Assembly (NCBI RefSeq): GCF_020859565.1
Contig: NZ_JAJHUO010000033.1
Span: 1-64,000 of the forward strand
Direction: 5' to 3'
Length of the DNA stretch: 64,000 nt
From: Saccharothrix luteola
Lineage (GTDB): Bacteria > Actinomycetota > Actinomycetes > Mycobacteriales > Pseudonocardiaceae
Both the position numbers and the translations under genes were made by a program. A model generated the notes under the pieces. The model was not told the origin of the DNA. It did not search any database and worked only from the letters and a program-made list of their open reading frames with translations. Shown here piece after piece: positions 7,712-15,699 of this stretch (the stretch's first letter is position 1; each line of letters opens with the position of its first letter).

Positions 7712-9109
7712 CTAGACCGACATCGACGGCACCAGCGGTCGGCGGGTCGGCTCGGCGTCGAAGGCGCGCCACGCGGCGGCCAACGCGGCGACGGCGGCGC
7801 TGATCACCGGTGGTTCGGCGGTGAACGGCAGCCGCAGCCGGTCGGCGCTGCCGCCCGTCGGGTCGAGCGATCCCCCGGGCAGCACGGCCACCCCGTGCCG
7901 CAACGCCAGCTGGGCGTAGGAGGCGGCGTCCGCGTCGGGCAGCCGCACCCACAGCGTCTGGCCGCCCTCGGCGGGCGTGAACTCCCACGCGGGCAGCTCC
8001 TCGCGCAACCGCGCGCACAGGTGGTCGTGCTGCCGCCGCAAGGCCGTGACGCGTTCCGACCGCACGGCCGCGAAGTCCGCCAGCAACTCCACCGCCGCCC
8101 ACTGGTCCAGCACCGCGCTGCCCAGGTCGTGCACCGCCTTGAACCGGGCCAGCCGGGCGACGAGCGCCGCGTCGGCCCGCACCCAACCGACCCGCAGCCC
8201 GCCCCACACCACCTTGCTCAGCGACCCCACCGTGATCGCACCGGGAGCGGGCGCCGCCGCCGGCGCGCCGCTCAGGTCCAGGTCGGCCAGCACCTCGTCG
8301 AACACCAGCGGCACGTCGCCCGCCGACCGCGTCAGGCGCGCGCGTGCCAAGGAGCTCATGGACGAGCCGGTGGGGTTGCGGAACGCGGGCATCGCGTACA
8401 CCAGCGCCGGCGTGCACCGCGCCAGCGCGCCCGCGAGGTCGTCGTCCGCGCGGACCACCGCGCCGACCTCCCGGAACAGGTCCAGCGCGCCGGGGTACGT
8501 CGGCGCCTCCACCAGCACCTCGTCACCCGGCCGCACGAGCGCGCGCGTCAGCAGCGCCAAGGCCTGCTGCGCCCCCGTCGTCACCAGGATCTGGCCCGGG
8601 CTCGTCGGCACGCCGAGCTCGCGGTACCGGTCGGCGAGCGCCGCGCGCAACGCCGGGAGCCCGGACGGGTGGTAGCCCAGGTCCTCGGCCGCCAACCGGT
8701 CCACCGCCCGCCGTTGGGCCTCGACCAGCCGGCCGGGCGGCGTCATCGGCCCGGCGCAGGCGAACTGGAGCACGCCGTCGGGCGGCTCCAGCAGGTTCAC
8801 GAACATCGGGTTCGCGGTCTCCTCGCGGGCCGCCGCACGGCCACCCGACGACACCCACGTGCCGCTCCCGCGTCGCCGGGTCACCCGGCCTTCCTCCCGG
8901 AGCAGGTCGTACGCCGCGATCACGGTGGTCCGCCCGACCGCCAGGCCCGAGGCCAACGACCGGTCCGGCGGCAGCACGGTCCCCGGCGGCAGCAGGCCCT
9001 CGTCGACCAGCTCGCGCAGGCGCGCCGCCAGCAGCAGGTACAGCGAGCCCCGGCCGGCGGACCAGCGCCCGAGCCGGCCCGCGAGGTCGTCCACGGAGAT
9101 TGGCTTCAT
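7712..9109 (-). CDS. MocR/PdxR-type GntR regulator with aminotransferase domain
   Basis: A 465-aa fusion of a GntR winged HTH (about residues 17-85, with LASGLAVGRTTVIAAYDLLREEG) and a class I aminotransferase fold (about 110-455). The PLP lysine is expected in TVGSLSKVVWGGLRVGW. The NPTGS and VFDEVL segments are also typical. Such proteins sense PLP or PLP-adducts and control vitamin B6, GABA, taurine or related genes. It starts at ATG 9109 and diverges from a PLP-dependent trans-sulfuration enzyme at 9173, its probable target. The 63-bp spacer has repeated ATTGG/CCAAT elements. Confidence 0.85.
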   Translation of the reverse strand: MKPISVDDLAGRLGRWSAGRGSLYLLLAARLRELVDEGLLPPGTVLPPDRSLASGLAVGRTTVIAAYDLLREEGRVTRRRGSGTWVSSGGRAAAREETANPMFVNLLEPPDGVLQFACAGPMTPPGRLVEAQRRAVDRLAAEDLGYHPSGLPALRAALADRYRELGVPTSPGQILVTTGAQQALALLTRALVRPGDEVLVEAPTYPGALDLFREVGAVVRADDDLAGALARCTPALVYAMPAFRNPTGSSMSSLARARLTRSAGDVPLVFDEVLADLDLSGAPAAAPAPGAITVGSLSKVVWGGLRVGWVRADAALVARLARFKAVHDLGSAVLDQWAAVELLADFAAVRSERVTALRRQHDHLCARLREELPAWEFTPAEGGQTLWVRLPDADAASYAQLALRHGVAVLPGGSLDPTGGSADRLRLPFTAEPPVISAAVAALAAAWRAFDAEPTRRPLVPSMSV

Positions 9110-9134
9110 GATGAGACCAATCTAGGCGAATTGG
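9099..9134. promoter_or_regulatory. Candidate MocR operator region (ATTGG/CCAAT repeats)
   Basis: Three short elements lie between and over the divergent starts: ATTGG (9099-9103), CCAAT (9117-9121) and AATTGG (9129-9134). MocR regulators bind repeated sites of this kind near divergent targets. This is a pattern-based guess. Confidence 0.3.
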
Positions 9135-9172
9135 CCCTAAAGGCATACCGCTTCCTGAGCCATGCTCGCTTC

Positions 9173-10330
9173 ATGCAAGCCGACACCCGCGTTGCCCGCA
9201 CCTCGGTCCCCGCGTTGACCAGCACGCCCCTGTCCGTGCCGCTCTACCAGACCTCCAGCTTCGCGTTCGACGACCTCGAAGCCCTCGCCGACGGGATGAA
9301 CCGGCCCGACGGCGCGTTCGTCTACACCAGGTTCGGCAACCCGACCGTCCGGGCGCTGGAGGACGCCGTGGCGTCGCTCGAAGGCGGCACGGCGGCGTTG
9401 GCCACCGCGTCGGGGATGGGCGCGATCAACGCGGTGCTGCTCGCGAACCTCAAGTCGGGCGACCACGTGATCGCCCAGAACGCCCTCTACGGCGGCACGC
9501 TCGCCCTGCTGCGCGACCTGGAGGAGCGCTGGGGCGTCGCGGTCACGTACATCGGTGGCCACGACCCGGACGAGGTGCGCGCGGCGCTGCGGCCCGGCAC
9601 GAAGGTGCTCTACCTGGAGACCATCGCCAACCCCACCGGCCACGTCAGCGACCTGCCCGCGCTCACCGCCGCCGTGCCGGACGACGTCCTTGTGGTCGTG
9701 GACAACACGTTCGCGTCACCGCTGCTGTGCCGCCCGATCGAGCACGGCGCGGACGTGGTCGTCCACTCGACCACCAAGTACCTCGGCGGGCACAGCGACG
9801 TGACCGGCGGCGTGGCGGTGTTCGCCGACGACGCCCGGTACCGCTCGACCTGGCGGCACTCGGTCGAGCTGGGCGTCACGCCGGACCCGTTCGCGGCCTG
9901 GCTCACGATCCGCGGCTTGCGGACCCTGGCGCTGCGCGTCCGCAAGCACGAGGAGAACGCCGCCGTCCTGGCGCGCCGCCTGGCCGAGCACCCGGCGGTG
10001 CGGGTGGTGCACTGGCCCGGCCTCGACACCCACCCCAGCCACGCCGTCGCGACCCGCTTCCTCGACGGCTTCGGCAGCTCGTTCTCGTTCAACCTGGCCG
10101 ACGTGGAGGCGGGCCGGAAGTTCGTCACCGGCGTCGAGCTGGTCCGGCTCGCGCCGTCGCTCGGCGGCACGGAGACGCTGGTCCTGCACCCCGCCAGCAC
10201 GTCGCACCGGCAGCTGGACGAGGAGCAGCTGAACGCGAGCGGCATCACCGGCGGCACGATCCGGCTGTCGGTGGGCATCGAGGACGCCGACGACCTGTGG
10301 CAGGACCTCGCCCAGGCCCTGGACCGCTGA
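9173..10330 (+). CDS. Cys/Met-metabolism PLP-dependent enzyme (cystathionine gamma-synthase/lyase or methionine gamma-lyase type)
   Basis: A 385-aa member of the trans-sulfuration family. The PLP lysine is in STTKYLGGHSDVTGG, preceded by VVVDNTFASP with the Asp that contacts the pyridine nitrogen. The YTRFGNPT and SGMGAINAVLLA segments give the phosphate-binding region, and the C-terminal SLGGTETLVLHPAST motif is family-typical. Length is normal. Whether it makes cystathionine, cleaves it or releases methanethiol cannot be decided by eye. The MocR regulator transcribed the other way suggests substrate-dependent control rather than constitutive methionine synthesis. ATG 9173 is chosen; the upstream ATG (9162) is out of frame. 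Confidence 0.85.
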   Translation: MQADTRVARTSVPALTSTPLSVPLYQTSSFAFDDLEALADGMNRPDGAFVYTRFGNPTVRALEDAVASLEGGTAALATASGMGAINAVLLANLKSGDHVIAQNALYGGTLALLRDLEERWGVAVTYIGGHDPDEVRAALRPGTKVLYLETIANPTGHVSDLPALTAAVPDDVLVVVDNTFASPLLCRPIEHGADVVVHSTTKYLGGHSDVTGGVAVFADDARYRSTWRHSVELGVTPDPFAAWLTIRGLRTLALRVRKHEENAAVLARRLAEHPAVRVVHWPGLDTHPSHAVATRFLDGFGSSFSFNLADVEAGRKFVTGVELVRLAPSLGGTETLVLHPASTSHRQLDEEQLNASGITGGTIRLSVGIEDADDLWQDLAQALDR

Positions 10331-10399
10331 CTGGTCGGCCGTGCCCGCCGCGGAACCGCTCCTGCGGCCCTCGGTGCGTCGAGCCCGGCCGACGCGCGG

Positions 10400-10936
10400 T
10401 CACCCGAACCGGGAGCGGAACGCCAGGTCGGCGTTCCGCGCCCCGTCCGCGATCAGCAGGTGGGGTTGGTCTGGCGGGTTGGCGATGTCCGTCGTGGTGG
10501 AGTAGGACGCGTTGTCGTGGGGCCGACGTTCCCGGTGCACGGCGTGCCGCTGAGGGAGAACGCGGTCGGCGCGGGGTTGCTGCCGGTCCACGAGCCGTTG
10601 AACCCGAACGCGACGCTCGCGCCGGTGGCGATGCAGCCGTTGTAGCTCACGTTCCTGGCGCTGACCTGGGCGCCGCTCTGCGACACGGTGGCGTTCCACG
10701 CCTGCGTGACGGTCTGGCCCGCCGGGTAGGACCAGGTGAGCGTCCACCCGGTGACGGGGTCGCCGAGGAGACGTTCGCGCCGAACCCGCCGGACCACTGC
10801 GAGGTCACCGAGTACTCGACCGAGCAGCCGCCGCCTCGGCGGCTTGCGCGGACAGCGCGACGGTCGTTCCGGCCAGGGTCGACCCGGCGATGGCGAGGGC
10901 GGACAGGTGGGTTCGAAGTCGTGCGGGATGCCGCAT
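10400..10936 (-). pseudogene. Remnant of a secreted CBM2-containing protein
   Basis: Reading from ATG 10936, a signal peptide (LSALAIAGSTLAGTTVALSAQA) leads into the start of a family 2 carbohydrate-binding module. The module then continues in two other frames. CSVEYSVTSQWSGGFGANV is in one frame. The segment from DPVTGWTLTWSYPAGQT through NVSYNGCIATG to NPAPTAFSLSGTPC is in another. A short proline/threonine linker and about 30 codons follow before a stop at 10400. So the gene has at least two frameshifts, and any catalytic domain after the linker is missing. CBM2 modules bind cellulose or xylan. The LacI-type operator 36 bp upstream survives, so the gene was probably repressed by the neighbouring LacI protein. 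Confidence 0.7.
10415..10439. terminator. Hairpin at the end of the CBM2 remnant
   Basis: A perfect 10-bp inverted repeat (GCGGAACGCC / GGCGTTCCGC, 5-nt loop). It lies between the convergent PLP-enzyme gene and the CBM2 remnant and may act as a bidirectional terminator. Confidence 0.4.
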
Positions 10937-10971
10937 CCCGGACTCCTCTCCAATGAGTGAGTGGCAGCACG

Positions 10972-10985
10972 TGTTAGCGCTGACA
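10972..10985. promoter_or_regulatory. LacI-family operator
   Basis: TGTTAGCGCTGACA, one base off a perfect palindrome with the central CG typical of LacI-family sites; TGTTAGCGCTAACA-type boxes are known for arabinose-responsive LacI regulators in actinobacteria. It lies 36 bp upstream of the CBM2 remnant start and about 130 bp downstream of the lacI-type gene. Confidence 0.6.
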
Positions 10986-11114
10986 ATCCGGGGCGCGCCG
11001 AACCGCCGGCTCCCGGACCGCGGGGCCACGGGCTCAGACGGGGTCGGTCCTCCGGAACAGTTCGGAAGACAAGGCCCGGAGGGACGCAGGCGACCGCGGT
11101 GACGCGCTCCGGGC

Positions 11115-12152
11115 TCAGGCGGGCGGCGCGGTGCTCTCGCGCACGACGAGCGTGGTGGCCAGCTCGACCCGGGGCTGGACGACGGTTCCGCCCGTGGCGA
11201 GGGTGAGCAGCATCCGGGCGGCCGTCGCGCCCATCTCCGCCAACGGCTGCCGCACGGTCGTCATCGGCGGGCAGCACCAGCGGGTGTTGTCGATGTCGTC
11301 GAAGCCGACCACGCTGAGGTCGTGCGGCACGCGCAGGCCGAGCTGCCACGCCGCGGCGTAGACGCCGAGCGCCTGCAGGTCGTTGCCGCACAGCACGGCG
11401 GTTGGCCGGTCGGGCAGTCCCAGCAGCTCACGGCCCAGTTCGAGGCCTTGTTCGAAGGTGAACTCGCCGGTGTGCACGAGCCGGTCGTCGAGCCGCGTGC
11501 CCGCGGCGTCCATCGCGGCCCGGCAGCCCTCCAGGCGGGCGCGGGCGCCCAGGGAGTCGGTCGGTCCGCCGACGACGCCGATCCGCTGGTGGCCGAGGTC
11601 GAGCAGGTGCCGCGCGGCCGCGATGCCGCCGCTCCAGTTCGTCGCGCCGACCGACGGGGTGGCGTGCAGCGGTTCGCCGGACGGGTCGAGCGCCACCAGC
11701 GGGATCGCGCTCGCGGCAAGCAGCGCGTGCTGCTCCGGCGTGAACGCCGAGTACACCGCGATCACCCCGATCGGGTGCCTGGCCAGCAGCTTCTCGGCCC
11801 AGGACCGGCCGGGCGACGTCGGCTCGACCACCTCGGTGAAGGCGACGGCCAGGTCGTGCTCCCGTGCCACCGGTTCGACGCCGCGCATGATCTCGACCGC
11901 CATGTGGCGTTCGAGCCCGTAGAACACGACCTCGAGGATGGCCGAGGGCGCGATGGCGTCCGGGCGCCGGTAGCCGTGCTCGCGCAGCAGGGCCTCGACC
12001 CGTTGCCGCGTCTCCGACGCCACGCCGGCCCGGCCGTTCAGCACCTTCGACACCGTCGGCTTGGACACCCCGGCGAGCCGGGCGATCGTCTCGACCGTCA
12101 GCTCTCCACGTCGTCGTCCACGCCGCCGGCCGTCCGAGATGCTCCCCGCCAC
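11115..12152 (-). CDS. LacI-family transcriptional regulator
   Basis: A 345-aa LacI/GalR repressor starting at GTG 12152. The HTH with hinge helix is at residues 19-65 (TVETIARLAGVSKPTVSKVL, then ASETRQRVEALLREHGYR). It is followed by a two-lobed sugar-binding domain with the usual IPLVALDP, GGIAAARHLLDLGHQRIG and VVGFDDIDNTRW motifs. It would respond to a plant-polysaccharide sugar and repress the downstream CBM2 gene, now decayed, and possibly other loci carrying the same operator. No sugar transporter is next to it, so the ligand is open. Confidence 0.85.
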   Translation of the reverse strand: MAGSISDGRRRGRRRGELTVETIARLAGVSKPTVSKVLNGRAGVASETRQRVEALLREHGYRRPDAIAPSAILEVVFYGLERHMAVEIMRGVEPVAREHDLAVAFTEVVEPTSPGRSWAEKLLARHPIGVIAVYSAFTPEQHALLAASAIPLVALDPSGEPLHATPSVGATNWSGGIAAARHLLDLGHQRIGVVGGPTDSLGARARLEGCRAAMDAAGTRLDDRLVHTGEFTFEQGLELGRELLGLPDRPTAVLCGNDLQALGVYAAAWQLGLRVPHDLSVVGFDDIDNTRWCCPPMTTVRQPLAEMGATAARMLLTLATGGTVVQPRVELATTLVVRESTAPPA

Positions 12153-12630
12153 GGGGCGAAGTGTACGTAGGCGGCGACCACGGGCCGTTCATGATCGCCG
12201 GACGACCACGCGTGCCGACTGTTCGGAGTGCCGAAGTGCCGTGCGGGTCGCGACGGGTTCGACGGTCACCCGGGGCGCTTGCCCTGGACGGTGCAGAAGA
12301 CGCGGCGCACCAGCAGGCGCAGGCCGGGCGAGCCGCGTGCCACTGCCGCACCACCGGCACCGGTCCACGTCCACCGTCCTGTTCCCGTCGCGCATCGACG
12401 ATCCGCAGACTCGCTCTGCCCACAACTGCGGGACAGTAGGTCGGTGACGTGCGCCGATCGTCGATCCGGGAAACCTTCGTTCTTCCCGGTCAGCTGTGCG
12501 CACGAGGTGGTGACCGCGCCGGCGTGAACGCCGCACTCCCGCGACGGAGGTGGTGGGGCGAATCCCCTGGCGGGTTGGATATGGTCCGGGGCTGAATCGC
12601 TCACCTACCGTGCTGGGAGGTAGACGTCCG
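12153..12630. other. 478-bp intergenic region between lacI-type gene and sigma factor gene
   Basis: No convincing gene on either strand; the open frames here lack coding character and family resemblance. The right end holds the ribosome site GGGAGG (12615-12620) for the sigma factor. I see no clear palindrome or riboswitch. Confidence 0.5.
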
Positions 12631-14298
12631 GTGATCGGGCATCCCGACGAGCGCGAGCTGGAGCGGTGGGCGCGCGCGGACCTGGCCGCGCTGCGCGACG
12701 ACCTGGACCACGCGCTCAACGCCGACGCGAGCTCGACGTCCGGTTCTTCGGGCGTGCCGAGATCGTCCCGGCCGCCCTCGGACGCCGAGCTGATCGACGC
12801 CGTGCGCGGCGGGCAGATCCAGGCGTACGGGGAGCTGTTCGAACGGCACGTGGCCGCGGCCCGCAACCTGGCCCGGTACTTGGCCTGGTCGAGCGCGGAG
12901 GCCGACGACCTGGTCTCGGACGCGTTCGCCAAGGTGCTCGACACGTTGCGCGCGGGCGGGGGACCGGACTCGGCGTTCCGCGCCTACCTGCTGACCGCGT
13001 TGCGCCACACCGCTTACGACAAGACGCGGCGGGACAAGAAGCTCAAGCTGGCCGACGACGTAGAAGCCGTGTCGGGCGTGGAGAAGGTCACCACGGTGCC
13101 GTTCCACGACCCGGCCTTGGCGACGCTGGAACGGGCGCTGGCCACGAGGGCGTTCGCCAGCCTGCCCGAGCGGTGGCAGACGGTGTTGTGGCAGACCGAG
13201 ATCGAAGGCCAGTCGGCCGCGGAGTTGGCGAAGTTGCTGGGGTTGACCGCGAACGGCGCGTCGGCGTTGGCTTATCGGGCCCGCGAAGGGCTCAAGACCG
13301 CCTACCTGCAAGCGCACCTCGAGCACAGCCCCACGAACCGCTGCCGCGCCACCGTCGCGAAGCTGGCCGCGTGGACCAGAGGGGGCCTCACCAAGCGGGA
13401 AGCCGCCCAGGTGGAGGCGCACCTCGACGAGTGCCCGACCTGCCCCGCCATGGCCGCCGAACTGGCCGACGTCAACGGCACGTTGCGCGCCGTCGTCGCG
13501 CCGCTGGTGCTCGGCTCCGGTGTCGCGGGCTACCTGGCCACGACCGCCGGCGCGGCGAAGGCGAGCGCGGTGGCGGCCGGAGCGGGAGCAGGAGCGGCGG
13601 CAAACTCGGTCACGACGGCGCAGTGGCTCGGCATGGCGGCCTCGGCCACCGCGATGGTCGCGGCCGTGGCGCTGGGGCTGAACGCCGGGCAGCCGGTGGC
13701 CGTGCCCGAGGTGCAGGCGCAACCGCCCGCACCGACGACCGATCAAAGGATTTCCCCCGTCGTCTCGGGGACGTCCGCGCCCGTCACGGCGTCATCCGGC
13801 GCGCCGGCGACCACGGCCGGACCGTCCGACCCACCGTCCACGTCGGTCACGGCCGGCGTCACCACCACGACCACCGCCGAACCCGTGGCGCAACCGCTGG
13901 TTCCGGTCGTGCCGGCGGGTTTCACCCTGCCCACCGGCGGACCACCCGTCGAGCTGCCCGTGACCGTTCGCAACACCGGTCCGACACCCCTGGCGCCCAC
14001 CACGCTGGTGCTGTCGCTGCCCGAGGGCGTCCAAGTGGTCGGTCCGGGCAACAACCTGGTGGGCCGGCGGCTCGTGGGCTTGGACGGCGCGGTGCGGCGG
14101 ACGGTCGGCTGCCCGGCGGGCAAGGGCACCGTCACCTGCACGGCCGAGGGCGAGTTGGTCGCCGGCGGCTCGGTGACGTTCGTCCTGCGGTTGCTCGCCG
14201 GCCCGAAAGCCGTCGGCGGCCCGATCAGCGGCACGGTCACGGCGGGTCCAGGGCTGTCCGTGCCGGTCGAGGTGTCCGTGGTGGTCACGCCGAGGTGA
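12631..14298 (+). CDS. ECF sigma factor fused to zinc-finger, membrane segment and extracellular domain
   Basis: A 555-aa multidomain protein. Sigma region 2 lies at about residues 55-125 (AYGELFERHVAAARNLARYL, then DLVSDAFAKVLDTL) and region 4 at about 165-225 (LPERWQTVLWQTEIEGQSAAELAKLLG). A zinc-finger anti-sigma-like motif VEAHLDECPTCPAM follows at about 270. An Ala-rich hydrophobic span near residues 335-355 is likely transmembrane, followed by a Thr/Pro-rich linker and a C-terminal DUF11-like beta domain (about 430-555) that would sit outside. The sigma factor is thus tethered and self-inhibited, as in actinobacterial ECF groups with long C-terminal extensions. GTG 12631 has GGGAGG upstream; GTG 12610 is an alternative. 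Confidence 0.8.
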   Translation: MIGHPDERELERWARADLAALRDDLDHALNADASSTSGSSGVPRSSRPPSDAELIDAVRGGQIQAYGELFERHVAAARNLARYLAWSSAEADDLVSDAFAKVLDTLRAGGGPDSAFRAYLLTALRHTAYDKTRRDKKLKLADDVEAVSGVEKVTTVPFHDPALATLERALATRAFASLPERWQTVLWQTEIEGQSAAELAKLLGLTANGASALAYRAREGLKTAYLQAHLEHSPTNRCRATVAKLAAWTRGGLTKREAAQVEAHLDECPTCPAMAAELADVNGTLRAVVAPLVLGSGVAGYLATTAGAAKASAVAAGAGAGAAANSVTTAQWLGMAASATAMVAAVALGLNAGQPVAVPEVQAQPPAPTTDQRISPVVSGTSAPVTASSGAPATTAGPSDPPSTSVTAGVTTTTTAEPVAQPLVPVVPAGFTLPTGGPPVELPVTVRNTGPTPLAPTTLVLSLPEGVQVVGPGNNLVGRRLVGLDGAVRRTVGCPAGKGTVTCTAEGELVAGGSVTFVLRLLAGPKAVGGPISGTVTAGPGLSVPVEVSVVVTPR

Positions 14299-14381
14299 TC
14301 GACGGGTTTGGCCAGCCGGAGCAGCGGGTACCACACGCGTTGTTCGTGCCTTGAGAAAACAGGGCATCGGAGGGTGGACCA

Positions 14382-14776
14382 TGAGCACTGTCGAACTTCC
14401 CCGGGACGGCGTCGAACTGGGCCTCCCGGACACCCCTCCCGCGCCGGACGAGCTGTTCGACCTGGTCGTCCGCACGTTCCCGGGCATCGGTGGTGGCCGA
14501 CTCGTGGACATCCAGGTGGTCGCGGCGCAGCTGGTGGGCAACGCCTACCGCCACGCCGACGGGCCACGACGACTGCGCCTGCGCCGAAGGCCCGAAGCCG
14601 GTGTGGTGCGGGTCGAGGTCGAGGACGGCAGCCCGAGCCGGTTCCCGGTCCTGGGGCGGGTGGACACCCCGGCGCACGGCCGCGGCCTGGTCATGGTGAA
14701 CCGGCTGTCCGTCAACTGGGGTCATCGGCCACGCGGCGACCACAAGACGGTGTGGGCCGAGGTCCGGCTGGTCTGA
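14382..14776 (+). CDS. RsbW-like anti-sigma factor/serine kinase (HATPase)
   Basis: A 131-aa GHKL ATPase with N-box QLVGNAYRHAD, G1-type VEDGSPSRFPV and G2-type GRGLVMVNRLS. Single-domain HATPases of this kind bind sigma factors or phosphorylate STAS antagonists. ATG 14382 has the ribosome site GAGGGTGG. It follows the tethered sigma factor and precedes a STAS gene and a second HATPase of equal length, forming a partner-switching set. The weakly conserved G1 box is common in actinomycete members. Confidence 0.78.
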
Positions 14777-14899
14777 ATCGTTCCCGTACGCGGGGTTGGA
14801 CGTGATGCGACACGGGAGGCGATCGATGGCGCCCGATTCTGGTAGGCGTGGTTCACGCGAGGCTTTCTCCTGCGATTCCGGACAGGTGGCGGCACCACG

Positions 14900-15202
14900 G
14901 TGATCACGGTGTCCGGCGAGGTGGACATCGTGGCGGCGGACCGGATCCAGGACCACCTCGTGCGCGAAGGGCTGGGACCGGACGGGATCAGGCTCGACCT
15001 GGGCGGTGTGACGTTCATGGGCGTCGCGGGCCTGGCCGTGCTGCTGCACGCGGCGGACCTGTGCCGCGACCACGGCATGGACCTGACGCTGGTGGCGTCA
15101 CCGGCGGTCACGCGGGTGGTCAAGCTGATCGACGCGACCGCCGGGCTGGTCGACCACCTGATCCCCGCGCCGACGCCGTCGACCGTGGCGGACCTGCGAT
15201 GA
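14900..15202 (+). CDS. STAS-domain anti-sigma factor antagonist
   Basis: A 100-aa SpoIIAA/RsbV-like protein: ITVSGEVDIVAADRIQDHL, then RLDLGGVTFMGVAGLAVLLHA, with the phosphorylatable Ser of the usual DSSGL loop replaced by MGVAG. It is given from GTG 14900, which omits most of the first beta strand. The frame is open back to 14846 and encodes FRTGGGTTV, which looks like that strand, but only non-standard starts (for example CTG 14870) are available. The true start or sequence there needs checking. It lies between two HATPases and probably interacts with one of them. Without Ser it may be insensitive to phosphorylation. Confidence 0.7.
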   Translation: MITVSGEVDIVAADRIQDHLVREGLGPDGIRLDLGGVTFMGVAGLAVLLHAADLCRDHGMDLTLVASPAVTRVVKLIDATAGLVDHLIPAPTPSTVADLR

Positions 15203-15296
15203 GGTCGTCGTCACTGTTTGCGGGTGCGGGCGTGGGGAACCCGCCACCTACGCCCCTAGGCTCAAGGGGAGTGCCGATTGTTGGAAGGCAAGTGTT

Positions 15297-15692
15297 GTGG
15301 ACGTCGTCGAACGGTCCGCTGACCACGTCGACTTCGATCTGGAGGACCGCGTTCCACCGGTGCGCCGCGCGCGGAGGTGGATAACCGAGAACGTCCCGGA
15401 ACTGGACCGGCCCGCGCTGCTCGACCTGCTGTTGATCGCCGACGCGTTGCTCACCAACGCGTTCGAGCACGCCGAGGCGCCGCGCCGGTTGCGGCTGAGC
15501 CATCGGCCCGATGCGCACGTGGTGCGCGTCGAGGTGCACGACGGCAGCCCCGAACTGCTGCCCGTGCTGGGCAAGCCGGGCGGGCTGGAGCCGCACCACC
15601 GGGGGCTCCTGCTGGTCAACCGGGTGGCTTCGCGGTGGGGTGTGGATCCACAGGCCGATCACAAGGCGGTGTGGGGCGAGGTCGCCGCGTAA
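15297..15692 (+). CDS. Second RsbW-like HATPase
   Basis: A 131-aa HATPase paralogous to the one at 14382: N-box ALLTNAFEHAE, G1-type VHDGSPELLPVLG, G2-type HRGLLLVNRVASRWG and an HKAVWGEV end. It starts at GTG 15297 with GGAAGG 8 bp upstream. It has its own 94-bp leader after the STAS gene. Two such kinases flanking one STAS protein suggest competition or two sigma targets. Its stop is 8 bp from the convergent kinase gene. Confidence 0.78.
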   Translation: MDVVERSADHVDFDLEDRVPPVRRARRWITENVPELDRPALLDLLLIADALLTNAFEHAEAPRRLRLSHRPDAHVVRVEVHDGSPELLPVLGKPGGLEPHHRGLLLVNRVASRWGVDPQADHKAVWGEVAA

Positions 15693-15699
15693 CCGGCCC

